From contig NC_051095.1 of NCBI RefSeq assembly GCF_901709675.1, forward strand, positions 20,179,456 to 20,243,455: DNA of 64,000 nt, written 5' to 3'. The stretch is from Syngnathus acus. Lineage: Eukaryota > Chordata > Actinopteri > Syngnathiformes > Syngnathidae. The notes under the pieces are model-generated. The model searched no databases. It was not told the origin of the DNA and saw only the letters and a program-made list of their open reading frames with translations. Shown piece after piece: positions 12,561 to 25,700 of the stretch. The position numbers and the translations under genes are program-made. Position 1 is the first letter of the stretch. Each line of letters opens with the position of its first letter.

Positions 12561-15500
12561 ATGTCGGCGGTGATGATAAGCAGGAAGGTGCGGAAATGGG
12601 AGAAGCTGCCGGGCAAGAACACTTTCTGCTGCGATGGACGGGTGATGATGGCCCGGCAGAAGGGAGTCTTCTACCTGACCCTATTCCTCATCATAGGGAC
12701 CTGCGCTCTTTTCTTCGGCTTCGAGTGAGTCGGATGTCATTTTTAATATTATACAATATTATATATAATATTATACAATATTCCAGTCAATGCTGAATTG
12801 AGAGGAATTCAAAGTTTAATGTTCTAAAAAACAATTTTTACACATTTTAATTTAAGCCAGGCACCTAATTAACCACTTTGGTGACTACTTTTTGGATTTT
12901 CTCTGACAAATCTCTACAACACCCAAGCAATTACCCTCCTACACAAACAAGCAATGATAGGCTTCGTTTAGATAAGCAAATGTTTCCTATATTACACCCA
13001 AAATAGACCATTATTTTACTAACAAATTCCTTCAGCTCGTCACACAAGTACACACAGTCTACTGACACTTGGTTCTAAATTTAGCATTTTACCTGCCTTC
13101 TGATGAAAGTTAGTCAATTGTCTCCCCCTACCCCATCTGCTTGGAAAATATTCTGGGTCGAAACTCATAAATGTTAAATCTGTTCAAGATTGTTCGAATA
13201 GGTCACTGAAAGATTATCCTGAAGCAGTATTCTGTGATGTGGGGTGTGTCAACAGTATTTTTCCCCTCACTGAACTGCTTGGCCAACAATTGTCCATGAG
13301 TGATTGAAACTGTTAAAAATGATTAGAATCTATCTCTCAAACAATATCCTGAGCAATTCATCCTATGCTGTGAGGTGTGTTAAGAGTGACGCTGAATAGC
13401 TGCCAGCAAGGTTCTGTTTGATATTGATGCAAAGTACTACATCCAAAATCTAATATGACCATTGTTATGTTAAATGGGCACACCCAGATCAATATCAGCG
13501 CTGTATTTTAGCCTCCTAGCAGGCCAGCAAAGGCTCAATTCTTGGATATATCTGAATGATTAACTTGATTAATTACTACATTGTGGTGTGGGTTGTTTTA
13601 AGATTTTCTTCCTCGACGATCTGCTCAAACTGTTGAGGGTGACAATCGTAAGTGATGAACCTGTTCAATAGTTGAAATACCCATAACTAAAAAAAATATT
13701 CTGAGCAATTATTTAGTGGAATCGGGTGTGTTTAGTGTGATTTTATTATTATTATGTTAGTCCCTGGTCTGCTTGGAGAGCAGTTCTATATGTTAAACTG
13801 ATTGCAAATCTTGGTTGTTTTTGTCATAATCACTCTAGGTTGGACTTTTTAGCTCATTGCAGTTATGTTACATTTTTTTTAATCTACAATATTTCTCGTG
13901 ATTTTGAAGTGATGAGCTAGTAGTGGATTTGTTGTGCATGTCCACCAAATTCAGCCTCTCTGAAGGTTTATGCCTGACCACTCACTTAGTGTTAAATATT
14001 TAATCGCTTCCCAGTGAGACAGAAAGTCTGGCTTTTATTTGAATGTTCTATCTTCAGTCCAAGACAGTGAACTGATATTCCTCAAGCATAGCAGAATGCA
14101 AACTCTACCATGTTGTCTTTAAAAAGATGAAGGAATCGAGTTATTAGATTTCACCCATCCCTTCCCCAAGAAAAAAAAAGAATGAGCCAAAATATGTATC
14201 CAAGTTGTTTAAACCAGAGACTTGTCAAATTATTTTTGAAAAAAAGACTAATGCTCCAACTGGACTGTTAATTCCACAAACAAATCATTACCTTGTCAGG
14301 AGATTTTGGAAAACAATAGCAGTGTCTAATATGGCTTCTTAAATTCCACAAACATCAGTTCAGACGTGATGGGGTTGTTTATTGAACAGAAGATCAAAAT
14401 CTTCACTGCATTCTTGGATTTCACTCACATGGCCAATTGTTCCAGATGCAGTATGTGAACCCAAAACCTATGAAGCGATGTAAATGTAATGCAAATATGG
14501 CTAATTGGTTCGAACGCAGTAGAAGGAAGCTAAACGGTGTTAGCATTGATTTTAAAAAGGAGGAAATTGTTGATTGGATTTGTAAATTCAACAAAGGTGG
14601 TCAATGGGGTCATATTCCACTCGTAAACTTGAGCCCCCTCAGGCAGCAAAGTCACAACTGGATTCTTCTGTACCACAAAAATGGCCTCCCGAGTCTTTAA
14701 TGAATGCATGCTTTGCGAGCTTGGGATCTGCCCTGCTCATTCCGCTCTGCTCTGTAGTGGCCCCATGCTTTTTTATTTATTTTTTAAAATTTTTTTTTAT
14801 TGTAGACATCTGGATTTGTTGTGTGACAAGGAGCAAGATGGTAAGGATGATATTGCTCGCTCAGACTGGGCAAGGCTCTGCAAAGACTGATAGCTGCAGA
14901 GTTGTTTGCGTGCTGCGTTCATGTGCCCAGTACAATTATCTTTGATGGAGGCATAGAGACTTGGGTGGGTGTCATTTTACAAAGTCATCAGTTTACTGTG
15001 TGCACAGACATTGGTGTGAAAACACCTCAAGGCAACTTACAGTGGCGCTTCGAGGATTTGTTGGTTCCACACACTCAAATCCTAAATCGTCTTTCCCATA
15101 AGAAATGAGTGAAAATGCTATTAATCTGTTCCTCCCTAAAAAAACAACACGCCTTCTTGTGAAGTGTTATTTTGATGAAGAATAAATAAAGTGGTTCAAG
15201 TTATGGATGGATAACTCAGCCATCCGTCCGTCCGTCCGTCCGTCCGTCCGTCATCCAATTAAATAGAATTAAAAGCATTTTTTGTGACATTTTGCATCAA
15301 TTGAAAGGCAATTGTGCTGCTCCTGCCTGCCTCTGCACTCTTGTGGCAGTATAAGATAGACAGATATACTGTACAAGGATATTTGTACAGTATAAACGTG
15401 TCAACTCCCCCTGAACTCCTTGCAGGGGATAAACAATATATGACTATAAGTAAAGGTAAATTGAATGTTCAAATATCAATTGTGAAAAGGCTTATTTATG

Positions 15501-16732
15501 CGGTTTATAACCCAGTGGACTAAAGGCATTAAGATACTGGACTAATGTGTAATTCTCATCGTGCTGCGTTTAGTTTGACAGTTGAATCAAAGCCACTTTT
15601 TTTTTGAAGAATTGTTCACTATATGCTCATTGTGAAGTGAGTTGAGTTCACTTCTGTTCTTTGGTACTGATATCTCAAGTTTACGCTCGCACATCAAAGT
15701 AAAAATATCAGCCGAATTATGCGTCATAGTTGTTTTTCTTGACCAATACAAGTGTCATAGAGTTCATAGATGTCTTGCAATTCAAAATGACCATATCGAG
15801 CCAGGAGCCCCACTGGGTCAAGGACAGTAGAACAGAGCAGACAGTGTCCTCCTGACTGGCTTTGATCCAACTGCAGGCGAGCCGACATCAATCAGCAGCT
15901 GGGCCCTGTTTGTAGGGAACCTCCTTTTAGTTAGTGTTAAATTGTGGAAACAAAAGGCTGGTTACACAAGCTGGTTTCAGCTATTTGTAACAAATAAACA
16001 CAAGAAGATGCGTCCAGGTTGTTTGCTTTCTGGGATGAATCGATTTCTTTGCAGAACTTGTGAGCTTAAACTGTTAGTTTTATATCCTCTGGCATCATGT
16101 TCTCTTTGGAAGATTAGTGATGCTGTGTTCCAAGCAACTGGGATAGTCTCAAATTTCTGATCTCCGATTTAGAAAAATGCAGTTCGTGCTTGCACAATGG
16201 ATTGACCTCAAATTTGCTATTCAAATGACACCGCTGGACTTTGCTGAAAACACCTCTATTTTTATTTACACTCACGCCTTTTCGCAAAAACTTCAGCACA
16301 ACGTGTGGCCGGAACAGACTAATGGTATTTCCATTCATTTCAATGGGGAAAGGCAAGACAAGAATTTCTACCATGTTCATGGAACGATTAAAACTCGTAA
16401 TTCAAGGCACTACTGTATATGCTCGCCATAAGTCTCAGATCTTTCAAGCAATTCCCAAACTTCTCTGGCAAAGACTAGACAAGTCAAGTCGAGCCTCAGC
16501 TAATACATTTCAAGCAATTTGAATCAAGTAATTGAAAAACTTGTGTTAAGCAAGTCATGAATCAGGTCACATAATCTTGCTCAGTATTCACACATTAATC
16601 ACGGCACTTGTCTATCTGCACTGAATTTTTTGTTATCTCGAAGAGGGACACTCTTTCCTTACAAATGCGCTTGCTTTGGCAGCTGACGCATTGTGACGTG
16701 AGACTTTAATGTTATTCATGAGCATGTGTGTG

Positions 16733-16799
<67 letters not shown>

Positions 16800-19700
16800 T
16801 GCGTGCGTGCAAATCATGTTGATGATCACATACAGCTCATGGCAGAAGGGTCAAGCAACGGGTGCATGAGGACCGCGTCATATGTCTGTCCACCCCAGCA
16901 CGTTAGAGCATATGCGAGGGTACTCATTCAGTGCGCATGTCACTGGGCGGAAGCTCTCGCTGTGTCCGGCTGTCCACTCAGGGCGTGTTGCATGAGGAAG
17001 AGTGAAGAAGAGGAGGAAGAGGAGGAGGATGCATTCATAGCTGAGCCCGCAGAGAGGCTGCAGATCTTGTAACAGACACCAAAGCTTCCCTCAGCATCCA
17101 GCCCCACCCTGTCTCCTGGTCGGCCAATCGGAAAGTGGCGGTTGGGCTCGGCTAATTTAGCAATACTGTAACTTGATTTATCCCCCCCATCAGAGTCCAT
17201 GCTCCATTTATCTGACACACATCTACAGGCTTTGTCAGTGGTTTCCTTTGGAGGTTTCATTTGTATTTTTAGTCAGGATGGTCAGATTTTTCAGTGAACC
17301 TGTATTGCTCGGTTGATTGGTTGATTTATTTATTTATTTTTTTTGGTGGATGCCAGACAAATCGAGCGCATCTTTCCTCACTGAAAAGAACACATTCTTT
17401 TTTTCCATTGTGGATTATATTATCTGATCATTATTCTTATGATGCAACCACTCTAATCCTATATTTAATGCTAGTAAAATGCCAATGACCCTGCCTTGCG
17501 ACGTATTATCACTCTCGTATGGTATTTAAATGTTGCATAACCAGCTAGATGGATTTAAACTGGGAGAACAGATTGTATCCTCTCTATCTACAGACTACCC
17601 ACTTTCATATACCGTGGATTAGGTTTTCAAAGAGTTTTGAAGGGCACCTTCGGACGAAGATAATTACTTGATGGATGAAGTTTCAAGTTCAGGTTATTAT
17701 TTTGTTCATCGCTTGTGGTATTTTAACACTTGAGCTCACAAGAAGCATGACTAGAAATCTAATGAAAACAGTGTTATCATTTCATAAGCCTGACTGCTTT
17801 TATGGAGGTATTTCCGCAGTCTTTGAATAGTTCCAAAGAGTCATGAATACAGATGGCCCTACTTTGAAATAGAAGCGATGCATGCTCCAAGACAATGCTC
17901 TGTTTTGAGCCGGTGCATCTCTACGCTAGGGATGGGTACAGTAATCGATTGATAAAGTTCCGATTAATTGGAGGGACTGACTGTTAATTCAATATCTTAA
18001 ATCATTTAAGGCAAACTGGAGTGCACTATTTTAAATCAGTGGTCCCCAACGGCCGGTTAAAAAAAAAAGAGACAATTAAATACTAACTAGGATCAATCAA
18101 GGAACTGTATAGTTGACTGTCAATTCTAATCCTATATTTTTGTTTCTATAAGGCAGTGAAACAGTGTCTGTTTGCAGTTGCGTTTCTGTGGAACCTATTC
18201 TCAACCATTTCCTGAAAACTCTCACAAATGCCACCAAAGCCCCAACTAATAGGAAAGTGGTGTCATGGAAGTATTGTATTTTAAAGCGAGATTTCGGAAG
18301 AAGTTAAATTTAACCTGCCTTGTTATATGACGTTAGTCTTTGCTGCATGTTTTTGCTCAGCTGAGTGATTATTAGTGTTCAAGCTAACAAACGGCGAATG
18401 TCTCATTATTGCTTCATAATTGGTATTTGTACAGGTTTTCAAGGTGACGTTCAAATGAATGAGCAAACATTGAGAGGTTTTAACTGCTGTTGTCTGCTCT
18501 CATGCCACTATCGTAAAAATGATGGTTGAGCTCTGCCCTAGAAACAAGAGGCCGTAAGAGTTTACAGATGTTGTGTCTAACAAACTGGGCATGTTCCATC
18601 AAAGCTAGTTGCTTGCAATGGTGAAGTAATAATGAAGGTTGATGAGCCACTGACAATATGATTTAAACCTTGGTTCAGTGAGTGGTCATAATTTCTTCTT
18701 TTGTGGGTTTATGTTTTGTTTGCAGGAAGAATAGTGTGATCAAAGTCCTTGGTAGACACACCCTAAAACACAAACAAACAAAGGAAGGAGCATAGATGTG
18801 TCCATTATGGCTTTAATGGCTGCAATATAAACAGCAGGATTTTCAGCTGAGTGGTGTCCATTACCTAACAGTAAATTATGTCATACGCAATGTTAGATAG
18901 CTAGACACGTGGACAAAAAGTCCTCTACTATGCTTTCAAGTAAGCAGTATTAGCTTCACGTTAGCATGTGAGTATTAAGTAGCAAGTGAAAGCAATAAAA
19001 TACCCAAAGATTTTAATTTTACATAATAAGAGTGCCTTTGTTCGAATCATTGGTTATCCGGCGCAATTGCAGCGTGCGGTTGAGCAGGGGCTTCCAGCAG
19101 GTGTGGCTGCTCTAGAGCGCCTCATTGTTATATTTCGGCAAGTAGGCATTAGAATGGTGCTGGACAAAAGTAGCATCAATTTTTCCAGGCCTTAGAAGTG
19201 GTATTTCATCGACAGTTGAGTGGGGTGTGGTTTCAGCGTATTCAGCGGATACGCCTACAGTATTTGAGACTAGAGGCAATGACATGTCATGAGTTTGAAG
19301 CCTCGTGATATGGGCTTGCATTTTTTTTTAAAATATTCAAATTTGGCAGGATTTTTAAGAGTACTCATCTCCGCGGTGTGTCAAATTTCAAGACATTTAT
19401 TTTCACTTGACAGTGACTCTAATGTTAAAATGACAGGTGAGGCACACTTGTGATGTGAATCGGCTTACAAATTTCATCGTGACGCTTAACTTGTGTTTGA
19501 CCTTATATGTCAAAATGACTCATCTATAGTCATTTTCAGTATTGATCTGCCACTAAAGACATAGAATATGCTCTGAGCACCCACTTTAATAAATTGATGG
19601 TATGTATCTGGCTTTGCGCAGGAGGCACAAACAAAGCCTTAGTAAGCTGAGTGAGGAAGACGCTTCACTGGTGATCAGATCAATAAGCCTTGCAGATGAA

Positions 19701-22700
19701 ATCATTCCCCCTCGGGTATCGAGCGAGTGATTAAGTTCAGTTTTTTTCCTCTCCCTCAGTGAGTGATGATGACCTCGCAGTGTCACTGTCTGTAGCATCA
19801 TCAGCCTGCTCCTCCGCTGCCCAGGAAGCGCTTGCGTCTGTCTACGTCAGTGGTTCTTAACCGGGGGTGCGAGAATGCTTCCTAGGGGGTGCGAAGATAC
19901 CCTGGGGGAAATTTACAATTTTTCGGGAATAATGGTCGGGTAACCGAAAAAAGTGAAAAATTCTGGAAATCAAGAAGTCATTGTGTTAATTGGGATTAGG
20001 GATAATGCTAATTAAGCCTTATAGCTGTAAAGTAAACCAATTATTATTATAATAATTATTTAGGGTTAGGGGTGCGAGAACTGGTTGGTGAATTGAATGG
20101 GGTGCGAACAAGGAAAAAGGTTAAGAACCACTGGTCTACGCAGAAAAAGCTGGCCCGATTGGAATCGATGATAGCGTGTGACTCGAATGGCCGCCAGTCA
20201 ACCACTGGCTTTATGCTTCATCAATGGGCTGCTCTGACAAATGGTCCATGGGCCATCTAGACGCTCGGTCCATTGGAAATGACTTGCAATTAGTTTGAAC
20301 TCTGCTTCTTGTTTCCTATTATGGCAAAATAGAGACAGATCAGACCTGTTCTGCAGGTGTGTGTACTGTATGCGAGACTTACTTGTTAGTCAGCACAAAC
20401 AGGTGGCATTTTTTTTGCTTGTGGTTTGCTGACTTAAGAGGGACATTGCTGTGTTCCTTTTAAAGTGCCGTTGATTAACCCCAATAAAGCGAGTGGGCTT
20501 TTCCTCACTTTATTTATTTTTTTGCCGGCAGTCTGAAGCCTAAAATCTTTTGTGCGAATACAGATTGTATTTTGCAAATGTTCACTTTGTCGAAGACCCC
20601 AGCTCCAGTTGAAGCCAAATTAATTGGAACATAAAACAAATAACTGGAACACTGGCATCAAGACTGCTTATGTCCACAGAAGAGAGACTGTATAATTTAT
20701 TACCCCTCCCGCACGCTCTAAACACATGGTTCCTGTATTTAAACACACACACACACACACATACACACACACACAATTGCAAGCATAAAATGCTCAGTGT
20801 GCTTGTGTTTTACTGTTCTCTCAGTGAAGGGCTAAAAGGTGCGGCTGTAGTTAACTTAGCGCCCAAACCATTCGGTATACCAACTCAATACATTTTTATC
20901 AAAATATCTTAACAAAAATGTAATCCTGTATTCGACCAGCGATATGTTAGTATGGTTCTAGCTTGCAGTGGCTGAACAAACTACACTGAACCATAAATGT
21001 AGTATTAGAAACACTTTTAATTATGGCACAGTGTAATAAACATGGTTACAAATATTTACACAACCCGATGTGATAAGATAGCATTATTACACACAAATGC
21101 ACCCTGTTTAATTAATCTCATGATAGTGGTCAAGAGTGGATAATGATGGTACAGCAAAGTACAATGGTTTTATAGTTTGCCATGAAAACGTTAACTGTAA
21201 CATGAGAACATGTTTTTAAGAACATGAGAATGAGCAGTCAGTAAAAAGGAGAGTGTTTACATAGACTACATTTTTAATAGGTATACAAATACCATAAATG
21301 AATAAAGCGTTTATTTTGAATATGATAGTATACAGTGAAACAAACAAATCAATGTTGATAAGCAAAAAAAAAAAAAGATGTAACTTATTTTACTGTATCT
21401 ATCAAAAATGTTGAATACATTTCACAGAATTTATGTAATGTAACTTTCAAGTTTTTTTAAAGTCCCACATTGATGCTGTTGGTAGTGGAGCATCTTTTTG
21501 TGCTGCACATATATTTTTTTTAACTCATTAATCTAGCCAGATATTCACTTGTGTGATCGTTAAATTTTCTCATATTCTTCTCCCCAGGTTGTCACTAGCA
21601 TCCTTAGCTCCTTGATGATTCTGCACAAAGCAACCTGTGCAGGATGTGGCACAATAGCTTGAAATGCAATAATAATTTGATAAATGATTCCATGATACTT
21701 GGGAGGTAGCCGCTGTTCTTTGCATAGTAGCTGCTACCACAAGTGCAGATCTTTGTGTAACAAGACTGGCGAAAAGTAGAAGTACTGATTCAACTCCACT
21801 TGCTATCAAAACAATTTATTCCCAGTACGTGTACTTTCCACCACTTCGAAGATCCACTTTGTCAATTTTTTGCTATTGATTTTTTTGTGATGCTATTTGT
21901 GAACTTATTTTCAAAGTATTGCAGCTCCAAACACATTTGCATTACGCCATCATTATTCATAAGAGACATATTCTTTTCATAATTTAAGAGTTCCCATGTG
22001 TTTTAATTAACCTGTCTGTGCAATCATTACATTTCTCAAAGGATCCCCATCTCATGCTTACCAGAAGTTAACACTAATTTGACATAATAGCACATAATAG
22101 CAGTTTTGTCACACGAGGATTTCTCTGTTATATGTGACTGCAAAGATTATTTTAGGTTTTGAGTATTATTGTTTGTGTGGTTACAGTCCAAGCATTCATG
22201 ATATGTACTGTACACTCAAGGCTATTTGTAGAAAAAAAAAAGTAGAAAACTATTACCGCTTTTCTTGGCAATCCTGTGAATCACTAAACTAATATTGAGT
22301 TGTATAACCACAGAGGAATGGAGTCAAACAATTTGTGGCTCCTTTCCGCTGCATATCATGAATACTTGGTCTTGTTGGATTTGGGAGAATCTACAGAATC
22401 TTTTGTTAACTTGTTCTCTGTGTAACAAGAAAAAAAAAAAAAAATTGAAAACCTAGGTTAATCTCTTTAGTCATTCTATCTACTATCATTCGGAATACTA
22501 CTGTATATTAGCCCGATCACATTATGGAAATGTTTCCAATGGCTTGCTCACAGATTTTTTCAAAACTAAGCAGATGAAGGAATAATACTTGCTTGTTTAC
22601 TTTCACACTTGGTGTGTGTGTGGGCAGGTACACCTCTATTTCTACAGAAATTTTTAAATAGTCAATTCTCCATAATAAGAGCCCTTTTTGCTTTTTGTCT

Positions 22701-25700
22701 TTTCTTTGTATTTACAGTAGTTACACAATTAAGAGCGTTAAAACTGGTGACCGGCATCCTGGAACAGTTTGTGTTTATTCATAGAGGTTCCATTGCCTGG
22801 TGAATTATGCCAATATGTCTTCAGTCCTCCAGATTGTGAGGGCAGTGTGGCATGATGTTTTTTATTAGCATTTCTGACTTTACATTGACAGTTCATGACC
22901 CCATGTCCAGAACAGCAGTTGACAATATGCATTATGTTGTGGTGTTCTGCCTTTTTACGGTTCATATTCATGGATGGGAAGAAAAGGTCTAATGCACCTC
23001 TGTTGCTCTTTCCTCCTGTAGGTGTCCGTACCTGGCGGTTCACCTGTCTGCCGCCATCCCAGTCTTTGCCGCTGTGCTTTTCCTCTTTGTTATGGCCATG
23101 CTACTGAGGACCAGCTTCAGTGACCCGGGGGTCCTTCCTCGCGCTCTGCCAGAGGAGGCCACATTCATCGAAATGGAGATTGGTGAGTTTATCTGGATTT
23201 AAAACACTACTATACGTTGGCTGTTTTTGCAATTTATTTTCCATTATTACAGCAAACTGACTACAAAATCAAATCTCATTTTTCCCATTCAAATGAATGG
23301 AAATGTCATTAATCCGTTCCAGCCATCCCTTCAAAACCAACAAAAAATGTAATGGTAATTTTGATGAGGAAAAATATAACACCATACTGTACTTCATAAA
23401 AGCATTGAGTAATTACATAGTTAAATATAAATTAACTGTCTTTTCCCACACTACATCAATTAAATGGCCATTGTGCTGCTCTTTCTGATGTGCACACCTT
23501 GGATGGATTGGCCCGTCACGATAATTACTATATTGACTTATCATCCTTTAAATAAAATAGACATGATAGTTCTTTTCTGGACTTGATAAATTATTTACAT
23601 TTGTTTACATGCGTCAAGATTCAGTCCCACTGAATGCATACAAAATCACATACGGCATGAACATTGTTGAAGCAGATAGTTAGCATACTCAAAGTCCGTT
23701 TCCTGACAGACTTTTACCATTGAGTGTGCAATTAAAGCTGCCTTTGCCTAACAATATGAAGATGTACTGTCACAGGAGGCATTAGTGTCTTTAGCAGCTT
23801 CATAGTGAAAGAGACACAGCCAAGAAATGCTGCATCCATAATAGGCAGTACAAATTGGCTAAAAAAATGCAGATATCCTTAACAGTCAATCCGGCCTTGT
23901 ACGCAGTCGGACGTTCCGTTGGCGATAAGACATTTCTTTGTACTCTGCCACTACTGGTATGCATTTTTTTTTTCCCAAATGTATCTAAGATATTGTAATC
24001 ATCGTTCTACATTTCCAGACAATGTTTAATATTTTTGAAAACTAAAAGATGGATAGTCATTTTGCTTAAATAGAATTTCTAATGGGATTAAAAACTACAT
24101 CAATGATACTATCATTTATCGTGATAGTTTCAGGGAAAATATATCATCTTAAAAAATGGGTTGTTGCAACAGGCCTAGTAATATAAACAAATGCTCGACA
24201 AATAACTCTAAGCCCCATGTCTCCCAGCAATTCTATTGCCCACTCCCTCGACTGCTCTTTATGATCAAGGAAGTAAACTACAGCGCCGTATTTCTGCAGC
24301 AGTCCTTATTAGTTTCCCCCACCCTTGCATGTGAGGTAGCCCAGCCTTTGTCTGTGTTAAAGATTCACAGCGTCGCCCTTCAACAGCCATCTCGCTTCAC
24401 AAAAGCGGTCGTGGATGGAGACTCGTGTTAGGGGATGTCTGTTCAAGGCAAGGCTGAGCCACTTTGCTCCTCTGAGAGGGGGCAGCTGCCAACTGACACT
24501 CCCCTCTCTCATCAGCACAGTGACTCATTCAACTCTTTGCATGGCAAGATAAAACAGTGAGCTCCTGTTTGGCCATTTTAAGAAATTGAGTCGAACATGA
24601 AGTGAGTGTCAATTTATTTCAGTGAAGTTTCCTTTTTCTGTATTTTGGTTTGGTTTGTACTAATTTCTACTATAGAAATAACATGCGGTATTCAATAATG
24701 TGAACTAGAAAGAAATGGCTACCATTATTCTTTGGACATTTTCCCAAATTTAAAATAAGGTGATTTCACTAATAGAAGCTGAAGGGATAATGGCAAATAT
24801 TTTGTTTGCTCTCCCTTTATATGGCACTATCATTTGTCATACAGAGGTAGTATGTAAAAGAATGCACTGAAATGTGTCTCGGATCCAGGACAGTGGATTA
24901 CAAATGTGGGAAAAAAAGAAAATATTAAGGAGGACTAATTAAGAGCAGGAATGTGTGCTTATTTGTATGAAACCTAAATAGAATAGATCTGTATGTATCA
25001 GTCCTGTTTTTTTTAAGGTTTTCCTATGTCTAATTGGCTGTTTTGAATAGTATCATTAAAATGGTTACGAACCATGGGAAGAGGGTTCTTCAGTCACCAC
25101 ACCCTTTTCAGTAATACAGTACTCCGTCTAATGGGAACATATTCAAATCATTACAATTTGACTTTGCAAAGACCCTGCAATTCAGAAATGCCAAGCCGCA
25201 AGCAGCCACATCATCAGAACTAAAGGTAAATCTGCAGACTTGGTGCTTTGTCAGTGTGATAGCACTTGGGCTCCAGGGCGATGGCTAATATGGAGGATTG
25301 GAGTAGCATCCTCTTGGAATATGTGAGGCCACTCGCAGACTGAGCTGTGCTGCCTCAAGGGAGTGGCGCACTTCCTGTGACTGAATCGCTTAATGTATTC
25401 TCAACTGGTTTGTCCTCACTGCTACTGTACACTGTAACATACTCAAGATGGATAATTGCCTGAGCTCTGGGAGTGGAGAATGCCCGTTATGAATAGATAG
25501 GGCAAAACCACACAGAATGTCCACAATGTCACTTTTCAAAGTATGCTATAAGCACACAATTTTTGCCTGTTACCTTGAAAAAGTAACTTTGCTGATTACT
25601 TGATTTGATTACTTCCTTGAGCAAGACACTGAACCCTAATTTGCTCCCAGTAGGGCCTGGCATGGCCTTGCAGCTTCCCACTGGTAGGTTAATTTTGTTG

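Noticed and set aside
16728-17072. 114-residue ORF rich in Cys-Val
   Set aside because: It is a translation of the (TG)n tract.
18038-18060. CAGTGGTCCCCAAC, a hAT-like terminus
   Set aside because: No matching opposite end or target duplication could be found, so it is at most a fragment.
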